From Psychrobacter sp. 28M-43 (GTDB lineage: Bacteria; Pseudomonadota; Gammaproteobacteria; Pseudomonadales; Moraxellaceae): DNA of 64,000 nt. The position numbers and the translations under genes were made by a program. The notes under the pieces were generated by a model. The model had not been told where the DNA came from, ran no database searches, and worked only from the letters and a program-made list of their open reading frames with translations. Positions 43,572-53,318 of the stretch are shown here, in pieces (position 1 is the stretch's first letter; each line of letters opens with the position of its first letter). The stretch is from positions 2,418,001 to 2,482,000 of the forward strand of contig NZ_CP061739.1 in assembly GCF_014770435.1 (NCBI RefSeq), read 5' to 3'.

Positions 43572-43666
43572 ATAACCACCTCTCTACTTATTCACTGATT
43601 CGCTTATTTAACTTATCGTCAGCTCGAAATACCTTAGCAACTTAATAACACTGTCATCAAAAACCT

Positions 43667-45931
43667 TTATAACAATGCGCGCACATCTTTTTTAAGTTGT
43701 TTGAGTCGTTCTTGATACTCGCTATGACTGCTATCAAATGTACTCAGTCGTCCATAGCGTAACTGACGGTAGTTTTGTCTAATTTCAATAAGCTTTGTCT
43801 GAATAACGATTGGGTCGCTACTATCTGTTAGTTGACTCGTAGCAGAGTCGGCATTGTCACCCTGACGGCTATCAATAGCCGATGCCAAACGTTCCAACCA
43901 AGCTAGCTGCCCTTCATTATCATTGCGGGCTAATAATTTATCATGCTTGGCAACACGTTTTGAGAGCTTAGCAAGAGGCAAGTCTGCTGGATGCCAGCGT
44001 TTACGGCGGCGATACCAAATGACAAAAACTAAGATAGCCATAACGGAAACCGCACTGGTGGCTAACCAAATGATTTGCTGCATGATTGAGCTGATATTGA
44101 ACCACCTGAATAGCGAGTCGGCCTGTTTGTCTTGGTCATAACCGACTACGTCTTTTTGCCAGTAGTAGCTTGCTTGGTCTGATAGTCGGCGTAGCGTTTG
44201 TAGCATCTGATACTGCTGATAGCTGATTTGTGCACTGGCACCATTGCCAAATATAGCTGCCCCTTGCTGCTCGGTCATCGTATTCATGCCTTGCTCTACT
44301 CGCTCAGGCGCTACAAAGGCTGTCGGATCTACACGTACCCAGCCTTGGCCCTCAAGCCAAACCTCAGTCCATGCATGCGCATCCATTTGCCGCACTTCCC
44401 ATACGTTACCATTACGACTCGGCTCACCGCCTTGATAGCCCGCTACTACTCGTGCAGGAATACCAGCGGCGCGTAGCATAAAGGTAAAGCTTGACGAATA
44501 ATGCTCACAGAACCCTGCTTTGGTTTCAAATAGAAATTCGTCAATACGATTGGTATTGAGCCGTGGTGGCGACAGCGTATAGCGAAACTCTGTTCGATTG
44601 ATCCATTGCTCGATAGCCGCTATGTAGCGCACAGGGTCTGAACCTGACTGCTCAAATAACTGCTTAGCAAGCGCGCGTGCTTGTGGATTACCTTCGTTAG
44701 GCAAAGCAAGGTTCTCACGTCTTGATGCCTCTGTTAAAACTGGATCAATACGCATCTGTGCAAACTGCAACACATCATAGCGAAGCTGCTGCGTAACAGG
44801 TTGATCCTTTGATAAGGTAAATTCAGAGGTAGTATTGATATCTGGCTGCTGGGAGAACGGATAATCAAGACCAAATAGCCAGTTTTGCTGAGTGGGTTCT
44901 AAGATAACCTTGTAATTGACAGGTGCCGCCCTTGATTCATCAGGTACAGTAGCAAAGGCATTCTGAATCCATGCAGGTGCTTGCAATCTCGACGACCATT
45001 GATCCTTTTGAGAGGCCGGACGCCATGTAACCCCATCGAAATCACTAAATACCAAACCGCGCCAATACAACTGCTGTTGTGGTGGGCGCTCATCAGCAAA
45101 CTCTACGCGAAAGGCTAGCTCAGTTGACTGCCCTAAATTGGCAAAATCACCAGGAGACATGCTATCAGAGACACCTGTAACGGCTTGCTGACCGGAGAGC
45201 TGTACGGACCACAGCGGTGGCAGTCTCGGAAAAAACAAAAATAGCACCACCAATAATGGCAGTGCACCAACCCCTAACACGCCCAATGTACGCAAGCGTC
45301 CATCACCGTTAGCATTGCTATCATCATTAAGCGCAATAAATGCTAGCAATACAATGACTGCGCCAACGATCACTTCTAAAGTAGTCAGTAAACCTTGGTC
45401 CATCAAAAATAATGCCGCAAGCACGAACAATGATAAATTCAAAACCACATAGGCATCGCGGCGCTTATATAGCTCCCATAGCTTACTAACTAGGCATAGC
45501 ACCAAAAATGCCACACCCATATCGAGCCCAAATGCTGTATTGTAGGTTAGCCACAGACCTAATAGCCCCAGCAAAAATCCTAGCATTTGTACACTTTGAT
45601 AAATACGCTTTAGGTGCGATAGTTTTTTGAATTTAGCCTTGATATAAGGCAATTGAGCGGCGATACTGACGGCGGCAAATCCTATCAGCCATAATGGTAA
45701 ATGTGCGGCATGCGGTAACACAACGACGACTTGAGCAATTAATACCCAATAATAAGCTGGCAGTGCAAATAACTTACGATACCATTTATCGTAAGTTCGC
45801 TCAGGTCGAATTGAGACTTTTTGACCTAAAGCTAACTGCTCAAAGCTGGCCGTTTTTGTAGCATCGACCGCAGAATACTCTGTGGACAGTGTATCAACAT
45901 CAGCAGAAGATAAGCGTTTAGAATTGGTCAT
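43667..45931 (-). CDS. TgpA-like membrane transglutaminase (DUF3488)
   Basis: The 754-residue protein has six or seven N-terminal membrane helices (DUF3488), a large periplasmic region and one further membrane helix near residue 640. The periplasmic transglutaminase core has the Cys-His-Asp triad: GFCEHYSSSFTFMLRAAGIPARVVAGYQ, then MDAHAWTEVWLEG and VRVDPTAF. The family (TgpA of P. aeruginosa) is poorly understood but associated with envelope function. The ATG at 45931 overlaps the TGA of the DUF58 gene (ATGA), which I prefer to an upstream start at 45958. The MoxR-DUF58-TgpA arrangement is conserved in gamma-proteobacteria. Confidence 0.9.
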   Translation of the reverse strand: MTNSKRLSSADVDTLSTEYSAVDATKTASFEQLALGQKVSIRPERTYDKWYRKLFALPAYYWVLIAQVVVVLPHAAHLPLWLIGFAAVSIAAQLPYIKAKFKKLSHLKRIYQSVQMLGFLLGLLGLWLTYNTAFGLDMGVAFLVLCLVSKLWELYKRRDAYVVLNLSLFVLAALFLMDQGLLTTLEVIVGAVIVLLAFIALNDDSNANGDGRLRTLGVLGVGALPLLVVLFLFFPRLPPLWSVQLSGQQAVTGVSDSMSPGDFANLGQSTELAFRVEFADERPPQQQLYWRGLVFSDFDGVTWRPASQKDQWSSRLQAPAWIQNAFATVPDESRAAPVNYKVILEPTQQNWLFGLDYPFSQQPDINTTSEFTLSKDQPVTQQLRYDVLQFAQMRIDPVLTEASRRENLALPNEGNPQARALAKQLFEQSGSDPVRYIAAIEQWINRTEFRYTLSPPRLNTNRIDEFLFETKAGFCEHYSSSFTFMLRAAGIPARVVAGYQGGEPSRNGNVWEVRQMDAHAWTEVWLEGQGWVRVDPTAFVAPERVEQGMNTMTEQQGAAIFGNGASAQISYQQYQMLQTLRRLSDQASYYWQKDVVGYDQDKQADSLFRWFNISSIMQQIIWLATSAVSVMAILVFVIWYRRRKRWHPADLPLAKLSKRVAKHDKLLARNDNEGQLAWLERLASAIDSRQGDNADSATSQLTDSSDPIVIQTKLIEIRQNYRQLRYGRLSTFDSSHSEYQERLKQLKKDVRALL

Positions 45932-46944
45932 GGTGCTTTCGCAAGCCTTAGCAAGCATGCTTGCGCAAAGGATTCCCCGTTACCCATCTCCGCAGTAGCA
46001 GGAGCATCACTAGGTAAACGCATTTGAAACGGCACGCCTAGCTGACCCAGCTTCAATACCCCATAAGCCAATTGTGCAAGTTTTTGCTCGTGATGTGCAG
46101 CTGGCATATCTGCATAATCAAGCGTTTGCTCATGACCGACCGGATCAGCGAAGTGCTTGGTCAGCATACCTTGTCCCCGCGCTACATGCCCCCAAGAGAC
46201 TCGGGCCAATGACTCACCCTCGACATAGTTATCTAGTCGCTCAAAGTCGTCCTGACCCTGTCTATACTGTCCACCTGTTGGTAAATCCTCTAAGCTTGCG
46301 ATTGCATATTTTGCTTGCCAGTCAAAAACTTCAGGTTTTGGATATACCCAAGCCGTACGCGCAAAGTATACGTAAGACCATGCACGCATGATACCTAGAG
46401 GATAAACTGTTTTTATTTTTAACCGCGGAAGTTTAAGCTGACCACGGTTGTAAGTCTGGACAGGAAGTCGAATGACTTGCTCGCCTTGTAGCCGTGTGAT
46501 AAGCACTGAGCTTTGCGCGTTTATGCCATTTTTGGTTTTCTTATTGGTTATCTGCTCAAATTCAAATAGCAACTGGCGCCGTGGTTGGCGACTATCACTA
46601 TTCAACTGTAGCGTAACCCAAACAGGCGAGCCTGCTTCTGTCATAGCGACTTCTAGTAAACGCACTTGCAGACCAGATATATGAGCAAAAGTAACATGAA
46701 AACTAATTAGCCAAACACTGACCAGATAAAAGCACAAACCAAGCACCAAGTTGTTGCCATAGTTAATACCCGCGATAAAGGTAATTACTAACAATACGGC
46801 GAATAGCATTCCTTCACGACTAAAGAAAATATAGACATTACGCAAATTAAGCGTAGCACTATCACTCTTAGGTGCGCGCGCGGCAAACCAGCGGCTCAGA
46901 GCTGATTTTATTGGTGCGGTTAAGGCCTTTGGTAACAAGCTCAT
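45928..46944 (-). CDS. DUF58 membrane protein
   Basis: The 338-residue protein has two N-terminal membrane helices (MLFAVLLVITFIAGINYG and LVLGLCFYLVSVWLISF), a beta-rich region and a C-terminal DUF58 segment. The latter contains YRQGQDDFERLDNYVEGES, LARVSWGHVARGQGMLTKHF and YADMPAAHHEQKLAQLA. DUF58 proteins partner with MoxR ATPases and contain a von-Willebrand-like fold. It lies between moxR and the transglutaminase gene, with a four-base stop/start overlap with the latter. Its precise job is unknown. Confidence 0.85.
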   Translation of the reverse strand: MSLLPKALTAPIKSALSRWFAARAPKSDSATLNLRNVYIFFSREGMLFAVLLVITFIAGINYGNNLVLGLCFYLVSVWLISFHVTFAHISGLQVRLLEVAMTEAGSPVWVTLQLNSDSRQPRRQLLFEFEQITNKKTKNGINAQSSVLITRLQGEQVIRLPVQTYNRGQLKLPRLKIKTVYPLGIMRAWSYVYFARTAWVYPKPEVFDWQAKYAIASLEDLPTGGQYRQGQDDFERLDNYVEGESLARVSWGHVARGQGMLTKHFADPVGHEQTLDYADMPAAHHEQKLAQLAYGVLKLGQLGVPFQMRLPSDAPATAEMGNGESFAQACLLRLAKAP

Positions 46945-47034
46945 GACTACCCTATTATTACCATCTGATTGACAATGTTGTCAGTATTTGTATTTATATC
47001 TGACTGACAAGCAAACTCACGAATAGAACGATAT

Positions 47035-47130
47035 AATTGATTAAGGACAATTCGAATACAAGAAAAGCGGGCGAAAATACCGTAAATAGTGAACTGAGTG
47101 ACTTTGATATTTTTTTAAGTTATATAGATT
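47035..47130. repeat. Possible distant copy of the dispersed repeat (A4)
   Basis: Shared blocks with copy A2 include CGAATACAAGAAAAGCG-like sequence against GAATACAAGGAAGCCGAG, and a TAGTGAACTGAG segment against TAGTAGGCTAAG. It fills part of the gap between the MoxR and DUF58 genes. Similarity is patchy, so this is only a candidate. Confidence 0.35.
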
Positions 47131-47196
47131 TAACTACGTGTAGAACTATATTTCAGCGATGCAGTTAATCAATACGGTCAAACAGCATATCAGCTG

Positions 47197-48222
47197 CTAA
47201 GCGACGACTGACACTTCTGCTAGGATACGTTGGGCGATGGTTTTTGTCGCTTGTCCACCGGTCACATGCGCGGGTACGAAACGCTGACCGAGGCGATGAT
47301 CAGTGACCGCAGCAAACACCGCTTGGATATCTTCAGGGGTCACTTCCATATATCCCGATACATAGGCATGCGCTTGGGCAGCACGTTGTAGTGACAATAC
47401 GCCGCGAGGCGATAAGCCATGATACTCTTGGCTTGCACGAGTTTTTGCAACCAACCTTTGCAAATAATCCAATACTGTATCTGCCACATAAACCTGCCTG
47501 ACACCCTGCTGAGCCAATAGTACAGCTTCAGTATCAAGCACCGTATCCAAATCTTTGAGCAGCTCGCGACGATCTTTACCCTTTAGCAGCTCACGCTCTG
47601 CGGCAGGCGATGGATAACCCAATGACAAACATAACAAGAATCTGTCTAACTGCGACTCTGGGAGCGGATAGACACCTGCCTGTTGCAATGGATTTTGAGT
47701 AGCAATGACAAAGAACGGTTGCGGCAAAGGATAAGTCTGGCCATCTTGCGTGACTTGTCGCTCTTCCATCGCTTCAAGTAGCGCACTCTGCGTTTTGGGA
47801 CTGGAACGGTTGATTTCATCAGCAAGTAATAACTGTGTAAAGATAGCGCCCGGACGAAACTCAAATTGCTGTTTACTTTGGTCGTAGATGCTCATACCTA
47901 AAATATCAGCAGGCAACATATCATTGGTAAATTGCACTCGACTGAAGCTCAAACCTAATAACTGTGCCAAACCCTGAGCCAAAGTCGTCTTACCCATACC
48001 AGGCAAGTCCTGCAATAACAAATGACCGCCCGCTAATATACAACTGAGCGCTAGCCTAACTGCTTGCGGCTTGTCCAATACAATCTGATTTAATTGCGCT
48101 AACAGCTGTGCAATTTGCTGCTGATTGTGTTGAAAATCAGCCGTACTAGTTATGGACTGGCTAAGCGGATTCGCTGTTCTCTGAGAGGTAGATAATGATC
48201 TATCGTTAGCTGCATGGGTCAT
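47197..48222 (-). CDS. MoxR-family AAA+ ATPase
   Basis: The 341-residue cytoplasmic AAA+ protein is thought to act as a chaperone for metal or complex assembly. It shows Walker A in LLLQDLPGMGKTTLAQGLA, Walker B in LLLADEINRSSPKTQSALLEAM, the sensor ATQNPLQQAGVYPLPESQLDRF and the arginine region GLSPRGVLSLQRAAQA. It is the promoter-proximal gene of the MoxR-DUF58-TgpA set, with a 252-bp gap to the DUF58 gene. The N-terminal 25 residues are Ser/Thr-rich and variable. Confidence 0.92.
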   Translation of the reverse strand: MTHAANDRSLSTSQRTANPLSQSITSTADFQHNQQQIAQLLAQLNQIVLDKPQAVRLALSCILAGGHLLLQDLPGMGKTTLAQGLAQLLGLSFSRVQFTNDMLPADILGMSIYDQSKQQFEFRPGAIFTQLLLADEINRSSPKTQSALLEAMEERQVTQDGQTYPLPQPFFVIATQNPLQQAGVYPLPESQLDRFLLCLSLGYPSPAAERELLKGKDRRELLKDLDTVLDTEAVLLAQQGVRQVYVADTVLDYLQRLVAKTRASQEYHGLSPRGVLSLQRAAQAHAYVSGYMEVTPEDIQAVFAAVTDHRLGQRFVPAHVTGGQATKTIAQRILAEVSVVA

Positions 48223-48264
48223 AGTAGGTTATTGGCTCATTTTTTAGGTCATAACGATGATAAG

Positions 48265-48723
48265 TCAGTTCACATCATCTGTAACGGTTGGTGCAGCGGC
48301 ACGGAGCGTAGATAAATAAGCTATGATATCGGCACGCTCTTTCGCATCTGGCATCGGGTCTGACAGCATTTTGGAGTCTGGCATGGCTTTTTGGGCATCT
48401 GCAATATATGGATCGAGTGTCTCTGCATCCCATACCCAACCTGAATCTTCTAGCCCTTTGCTGTAGGTATAGTCTTTTAACTCGGCAGCCGGCGCACCAT
48501 ATATATTCATTAATTGTGGGCCTTTTTTATTCAAACCTGCATTACGTTGATGGCATTGACCGCAAGCATCTTTATAAATTATCGAGCCGTTGTCCGCATC
48601 GCCGTCAGTATATAAGGGCAGAGTCACAGGAGCACGGTGGTCAGGTGGTGTTTTCTCACAAGCTGTGAGCAACAGAACAGCAGCCAAAAGGCTGCTCATT
48701 TGATATCTACTGATAAGGGACAT
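48265..48723 (-). CDS. Class I c-type cytochrome lipoprotein
   Basis: This is a membrane-anchored cytochrome c, probably an electron carrier in the periplasm. It has a signal peptide with lipobox LLTAC, a haem-binding CGQCH motif near the start of the domain, and a class I cytochrome c fold. The latter shows KKGPQLMNIYG, YTYSKGLEDSGWVWDAETLD, and a Met-containing SKMLSDPMPDAKERADIIAYL that could supply the sixth ligand. The wording resembles mitochondrial-type or c2 cytochromes. The start at 48723 (MSLISRYQ) gives a neat lipoprotein signal; an ATG at 48759 is in frame but adds a non-signal tail. Redox partners are unknown. Confidence 0.85.
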   Translation of the reverse strand: MSLISRYQMSSLLAAVLLLTACEKTPPDHRAPVTLPLYTDGDADNGSIIYKDACGQCHQRNAGLNKKGPQLMNIYGAPAAELKDYTYSKGLEDSGWVWDAETLDPYIADAQKAMPDSKMLSDPMPDAKERADIIAYLSTLRAAAPTVTDDVN

Positions 48724-48787
48724 TTTTAGCAATCTTTGGTTGAGGAATATTATCGCCATGACATAAACGATATGATGTACTGGCCTT

Positions 48788-50875
48788 TTAACTCGCTACC
48801 TTTATTGTGCTACTAGGCTCTTCTAAATAATACCCTTGCAAATAGCGCGCGCCCACACTCCAAGCGACTGACATCGTTGCTGCATCTTCGATATAAGGCA
48901 TGAGCACATCGACTTTGATATCATTAGTACGCGCAATAAGAGACTTAACCGTTTCTAGATTTTCTGCTGCACCAATATCTTGGATATAACTGCGCGCCAA
49001 GCGTACCATATCAGGCTGGACGAAATTAGCAATTTCAATAGATTTGACAGAAGAGCCAAAATTGTTAATACCGATTTGACAGTTAACATCGTTAAGTGCA
49101 GAAAATTGAGATTTGGCGACGGTTAAGTGATCAGAGATATCTATTTCATTGAACTGTAGTGTTAATACACCAGCTGCGCCGCCTACCGCTTTTATCAATT
49201 GACTAGCAACAATCGGCAGTTTCTTATCAACCAGTGAAGCATTGGTTAATTGTACTAATAATTTGGCTTCAGGATGAACTTTACGGACGTCATTGATTTT
49301 CTTACAGGCATTGATAAGCACCCATCGGTCAATCTTTTCTAACAGTTGATGTTTTTTAGCCACCGCCATAAATTGATCAGGGGTTAATACCGTATTGTCA
49401 GCATCTGACAGCGGTAACCGTAGATAAACTTCAAAGAAGTCACTACGATCGTTATTGATGTCGTATATTGGCTGAAATGATAGATCAAAACGGTTATTAG
49501 TAATGGCATCCACTAATGACTCAGCAAGTGCGTGATCATCGCTATTGGCATGTTCGCTTGGGTCATATATACGATAGGATCCACCACTATTAGAAGTCTC
49601 TACCATGATTTGGCTGATAGCATCCATGGCGCGTTCTAATATGATGACAGGCTCTACAGGATTTTTTTCAATCTTGACAACAGCAATGCTAACTGTTGTA
49701 TTGGTTGTACGCTTATCAACTTCAATAAACATACCTTTTATAGACGAACCGATATGCTTAGCAATCTCTTCAAGATCACTCGTCGTCTTATTTTTCACCA
49801 ATATCGTAAATGCGGTATCACTGAAACGGCTTACATGCCCATCAGGTACTAGCTCACTTAACGTGTGGGCAACTTGTTTGACCGTTGCATCTATTCCTTG
49901 TAGACCCAAACTACTTCTTATTTTTCCTACATTATCAAGCTGTACATACAGCAGGGCTGCGGTTATCAGTCCTTGGGACGCCTGCTGATGTATTGCTATC
50001 ATTTGCTCTTCAAAACCGCGACGATTATCTAGGCCAGTTAAATTATCTTTACGTTCAGCTTCCGCTAAACGCTTGGCAACCTCTGCACTATTGTTACTAT
50101 TCTGCTGAATAATAATCTGAATGACTGGCTCGCCCTCTAACGTGGCTGATGCTAGTTGTAGCTTTGCTTCAAAAGTACTACCATCTGTCCGTACACTTTC
50201 AAAATTAAACTCAACGTCTTGGCGACTACCTTTGTCAAACTGACGTAAAAATTGTTTAAACCCTTGAACATTATCTCCACCTGAAATCAGGTCAATAATA
50301 GGCACGCCTACTACTTCATTCATCGATTTAAAGCCGAATAGCTGAAGATAGGGATCATTAGCAAATATATGAATACCCTCGTCTATATAAGCAACTGCGC
50401 TCTTAGAGTTCTTAATCAATACATTGGCACGTTGTTCTGCTTCAGAAAGCACTTGACGTAAGGTTTTTAGCTCACGGCGACTGCGCAAACTACTATGCTG
50501 CAGACAAATAGCCATTACCACTGGCATTTCTTGATCCATTTCAAGCGCTTTGACCATCGTGCCACTAATCACAGTCGGTAGCTCATACTCATTGTAGGCA
50601 GTCGACGCTATCTCTTCATTCGTTAAACAGATCATTGGCAGATCGATATTTTGCTCTTGTACGAGGCTTACCACGTCTGTAAAGCTCATATTATAAGCTT
50701 TGCCAAATACCAGTACATCCCACGGTTGGCGCAGGAGTTTTAATAACTCTTCTTTATCGTCCAAAAACCCCAAATTCACACTATCATAATAAGGACTCAA
50801 TAACTGCACAAGACGTTCAGCATAGAGCTGATCATCATTGATCACTAATAAATTTAAAAGAGATTGAGAGCGCAT
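48788..50875 (-). CDS. FimX-like degenerate GGDEF/EAL protein (REC-PAS-GGDEF-EAL)
   Basis: The 695-residue, four-domain protein has the same order and size as P. aeruginosa FimX (691), a c-di-GMP receptor that promotes type IV pilus assembly. The N-terminal REC lacks the phospho-acceptor Asp (DVLVFGKAYN). A PAS domain follows (IDEGIHIFANDPYLQLFGF). The GGDEF site is degraded to RFSDTAF, and the EAL motif to EVY (SDFFEVYLRL), with QPI retained (FQPIYDI). So it should bind c-di-GMP rather than make or cleave it. The closing segment (ARYLQGYYLEEPS) is the usual EAL end. FimX orthology is inferred from architecture, not from an alignment. Confidence 0.85.
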   Translation of the reverse strand: MRSQSLLNLLVINDDQLYAERLVQLLSPYYDSVNLGFLDDKEELLKLLRQPWDVLVFGKAYNMSFTDVVSLVQEQNIDLPMICLTNEEIASTAYNEYELPTVISGTMVKALEMDQEMPVVMAICLQHSSLRSRRELKTLRQVLSEAEQRANVLIKNSKSAVAYIDEGIHIFANDPYLQLFGFKSMNEVVGVPIIDLISGGDNVQGFKQFLRQFDKGSRQDVEFNFESVRTDGSTFEAKLQLASATLEGEPVIQIIIQQNSNNSAEVAKRLAEAERKDNLTGLDNRRGFEEQMIAIHQQASQGLITAALLYVQLDNVGKIRSSLGLQGIDATVKQVAHTLSELVPDGHVSRFSDTAFTILVKNKTTSDLEEIAKHIGSSIKGMFIEVDKRTTNTTVSIAVVKIEKNPVEPVIILERAMDAISQIMVETSNSGGSYRIYDPSEHANSDDHALAESLVDAITNNRFDLSFQPIYDINNDRSDFFEVYLRLPLSDADNTVLTPDQFMAVAKKHQLLEKIDRWVLINACKKINDVRKVHPEAKLLVQLTNASLVDKKLPIVASQLIKAVGGAAGVLTLQFNEIDISDHLTVAKSQFSALNDVNCQIGINNFGSSVKSIEIANFVQPDMVRLARSYIQDIGAAENLETVKSLIARTNDIKVDVLMPYIEDAATMSVAWSVGARYLQGYYLEEPSSTIKVAS

Positions 50876-51192
50876 AAGAAGCCTTTTAATCGTACGTATT
50901 GTTATCTTTTATTTTGTTACTTCACATCTTTATTTAAAGCTAACCTAGCATAAGCATATAAAAAACATTAGCGTTAAAGTTCCATGAATATTATCAGTGT
51001 GGACTGTAATGATTGTTTTATTACCAGAAATACAATAAAAATCAGAGTAACAATATTTATCATTATAGACAATAATTTTGCTAATTGCAGATTAACTTCC
51101 AACCCTTACCCGCTACTATATTACTGTAAAAACTCTTATAGTTTTTCCCTAATGGCCCGAAGATACATATCATCTATAAACGCGCCTAAACC
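50876..51192. other. 317-bp gap between the FimX-like gene and the unknown large gene
   Basis: It presumably holds the promoter of the FimX-like gene. The only structure is a short hairpin at 51128-51146 (AAAAACT-CTTAT-AGTTTTT), a weak terminator candidate for the upstream unknown gene. A small open frame in it looks random. Confidence 0.45.
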
Positions 51193-52950
51193 CTATAACT
51201 GCGCTACCTCATATTGACTAAACTCCTCAGTCATCATCAGCCTACGTCCCAATCGTAAGGAGGTTTGTTTATTGCCAATACGCATGACGACTCTATCATC
51301 AGTTTGAAAGTAAGAAGGTGGCACTATCAACGTGCCAGTAGTGTTCAGCTTTTCATCTTTTCCAAGGATAAATGCTGGTACAAAATGTCGACTTCGTTTT
51401 TGATTACCTTCCAAACGTAGTCCACATGCCACAATTTTATGCCCAAGTACTTGCCATTCTACTTCTGGATTTTTGGTATCTAGATTGAGCCAACGCACGA
51501 CCCCTATTAACCAATTAGGCTGTTCTGTATTTTCAGATCCATAGACCAGAATCAGACTCATGATATGTAAAGGCTGAAGTGCTGTCATAGAAAAGTCAGG
51601 GTCAGTTTTTTCTATACTAGGTCCTTCTTGATTGAGAATATTCTTGTCGACAACATTCTTATTGAACTCATCATTTTTTGGTAACAAATGCAGTGTGCGA
51701 TATGCTGAAGAACTGTCATGGTCATCAAATATCTCAATAGTTATGATGCTACTGCGGCCATGCTCGTTATCAAATGTATCGTATAAAGGCCTATCTTCTT
51801 CTCGTAGATGTTTGATAGCGATTAGATTGGCGAAAGTTTTTAAATGGCCTACATGGTAGTGTATATCATTAAAATTGGTGATTAACTTTGCCTGATGTTT
51901 GCTACTATATTTGGTTGGCAAGGTAATTGGCGGCTGCAAATAGCGGTAGCTGATGGTCATCGAAATAGTATTAAGCAAACTATATTCTGCTGTGCTACCT
52001 TCCTCGATAAAGTCTTTTTTACGTGACTCAAAATATTCAACTATCGGTGTCAGTTCTATAAATAGACAATCATGACGATCTTCATATGGGTTGATATGAG
52101 AGTTGACTGTTAGATAGCTTGGTGGATTACTACTATGAAGATCAACAAAAACCTTTGTCTCGGTGGCAGGCTTCATTGTCGCGACCATGTGTTTAGCCCA
52201 TTCAGGCAATAGGCGCTGTACGAGTAAGATATTCGGGCGCCTCATAGCACGCAAATTTAACAAGTGATGCAAACAAATTTGGCAATATAGCTGATGGATA
52301 CTGTTTGTTTGATTCGTGACAGTATGTAGACTTAAATCCATATCAGCTACTTTTCTCTGATGAGCCAGATAATATAACCGATTGACTTTAGACCACAGGT
52401 AATCTGATGGCTTTCGATAGCACAGTGTTTCTTCTGCTAATAGTTTTTGGTATCTTAATAGTGATTGATAAATCGCAATAGCAAGCGTGCTATCGGGTTT
52501 AGTCTCAGCACCAAAAAAACGCTGCCAACCTTTAACAGAAGATTGGTTTAAGGAGGCTTCTGACAACTGCGTCTCACGACGTATGACTTTGTCGTAAACC
52601 ATGATAATTAAATAATGTAGCGATTGCATTTGAGCGATATAAGACATCTGAGCCTGACTAAGCGCGCCTGTCTCATAGATATAGTGCTGCCTAAAAGCTG
52701 CAATCAGTCGGTCTGAGGCATCAATGACTGTTGCCATTAATTTAAGACGCTGTTGTTCATCCATATTGGATTCACGTAATACTGTCAGTAGACTCTCTAA
52801 ATGCTCTGTTTGCTGCTCTTGGGTAAGCGTAGGTAGCGTTGCCAACATTTTTAACAAGTAACGCTCTTGACCATTTACTGAGCGATTAGATAGCGGAGGT
52901 AGTGGCTCTGTAGAATCTAAATGCTCTTGAAACATTGATAACGTTATCAT
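51193..52950 (-). CDS. Large unknown protein beside the FimX-like gene
   Basis: I do not recognise the family of this 585-residue soluble protein. The N-terminal half is helical with many aromatic residues (YIAQMQSLHYLIIMVYDKVIR). A middle part contains long beta-like stretches, and a C-terminal segment of about 90 residues (EVEWQVLGHKIVACGLRL, then TGTLIVPPSYFQTDDRVVM) could be a PilZ-like beta barrel. I do not see the RxxxR and D/NxSxxG c-di-GMP motifs in full. It is upstream of, and on the same strand as, the FimX-like gene, suggesting a role in the same c-di-GMP or pilus pathway. That is inference from position. Confidence 0.7.
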   Translation of the reverse strand: MITLSMFQEHLDSTEPLPPLSNRSVNGQERYLLKMLATLPTLTQEQQTEHLESLLTVLRESNMDEQQRLKLMATVIDASDRLIAAFRQHYIYETGALSQAQMSYIAQMQSLHYLIIMVYDKVIRRETQLSEASLNQSSVKGWQRFFGAETKPDSTLAIAIYQSLLRYQKLLAEETLCYRKPSDYLWSKVNRLYYLAHQRKVADMDLSLHTVTNQTNSIHQLYCQICLHHLLNLRAMRRPNILLVQRLLPEWAKHMVATMKPATETKVFVDLHSSNPPSYLTVNSHINPYEDRHDCLFIELTPIVEYFESRKKDFIEEGSTAEYSLLNTISMTISYRYLQPPITLPTKYSSKHQAKLITNFNDIHYHVGHLKTFANLIAIKHLREEDRPLYDTFDNEHGRSSIITIEIFDDHDSSSAYRTLHLLPKNDEFNKNVVDKNILNQEGPSIEKTDPDFSMTALQPLHIMSLILVYGSENTEQPNWLIGVVRWLNLDTKNPEVEWQVLGHKIVACGLRLEGNQKRSRHFVPAFILGKDEKLNTTGTLIVPPSYFQTDDRVVMRIGNKQTSLRLGRRLMMTEEFSQYEVAQL

Positions 52951-53318
52951 CAGTATCTTTACTCTCTATTATTCACTCTGAAGCAATCAGTAATATGCAG
53001 CAGTACAAATACATGTATGGCATAAAAAATGTTTGTTAAGCTCGACTATAGAAAAGTGATGAGATCTATTTATTGTGAGCCTAAATCTAGCAGTACGCTC
53101 TGACAATACCTACATACTGTCAAAATCTTATATCTAAAGTTGTATACTTTTTAATTAGCTTACATACTGACAGTCTATATTCTGTTCCAATCATATATCT
53201 ATTTATACTTATAAAAAAGCATAAATCCTAGATTTTAGTTTCTAAAGATACTATCCGCATCTTTTTTAAGAGCCGCTCTTTGTTTACTAATTTTCCTAAA
53301 TTGATATAGTGCCCTACA
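52951..53318. other. 368-bp gap between the unknown large gene and epmB
   Basis: It must contain the promoter for the minus-strand large gene. I see AT-rich DNA with short repeats (TACATACTG twice, near 53110 and 53163) and a near-palindrome AAGAGCCGCTCTT at about 53268-53280, nothing stronger. Confidence 0.45.

Noticed and set aside
50984..51217. Open frame of 77 codons in the FimX/unknown-gene gap (plus strand)
   Set aside because: AT-driven composition, no ribosome site, no family resemblance, and it overlaps the 3' end of the real minus-strand gene.
53268..53280. AAGAGCCGCTCTT near-palindrome
   Set aside because: Too short, odd-centred and lacking a T-tract; could occur by chance.
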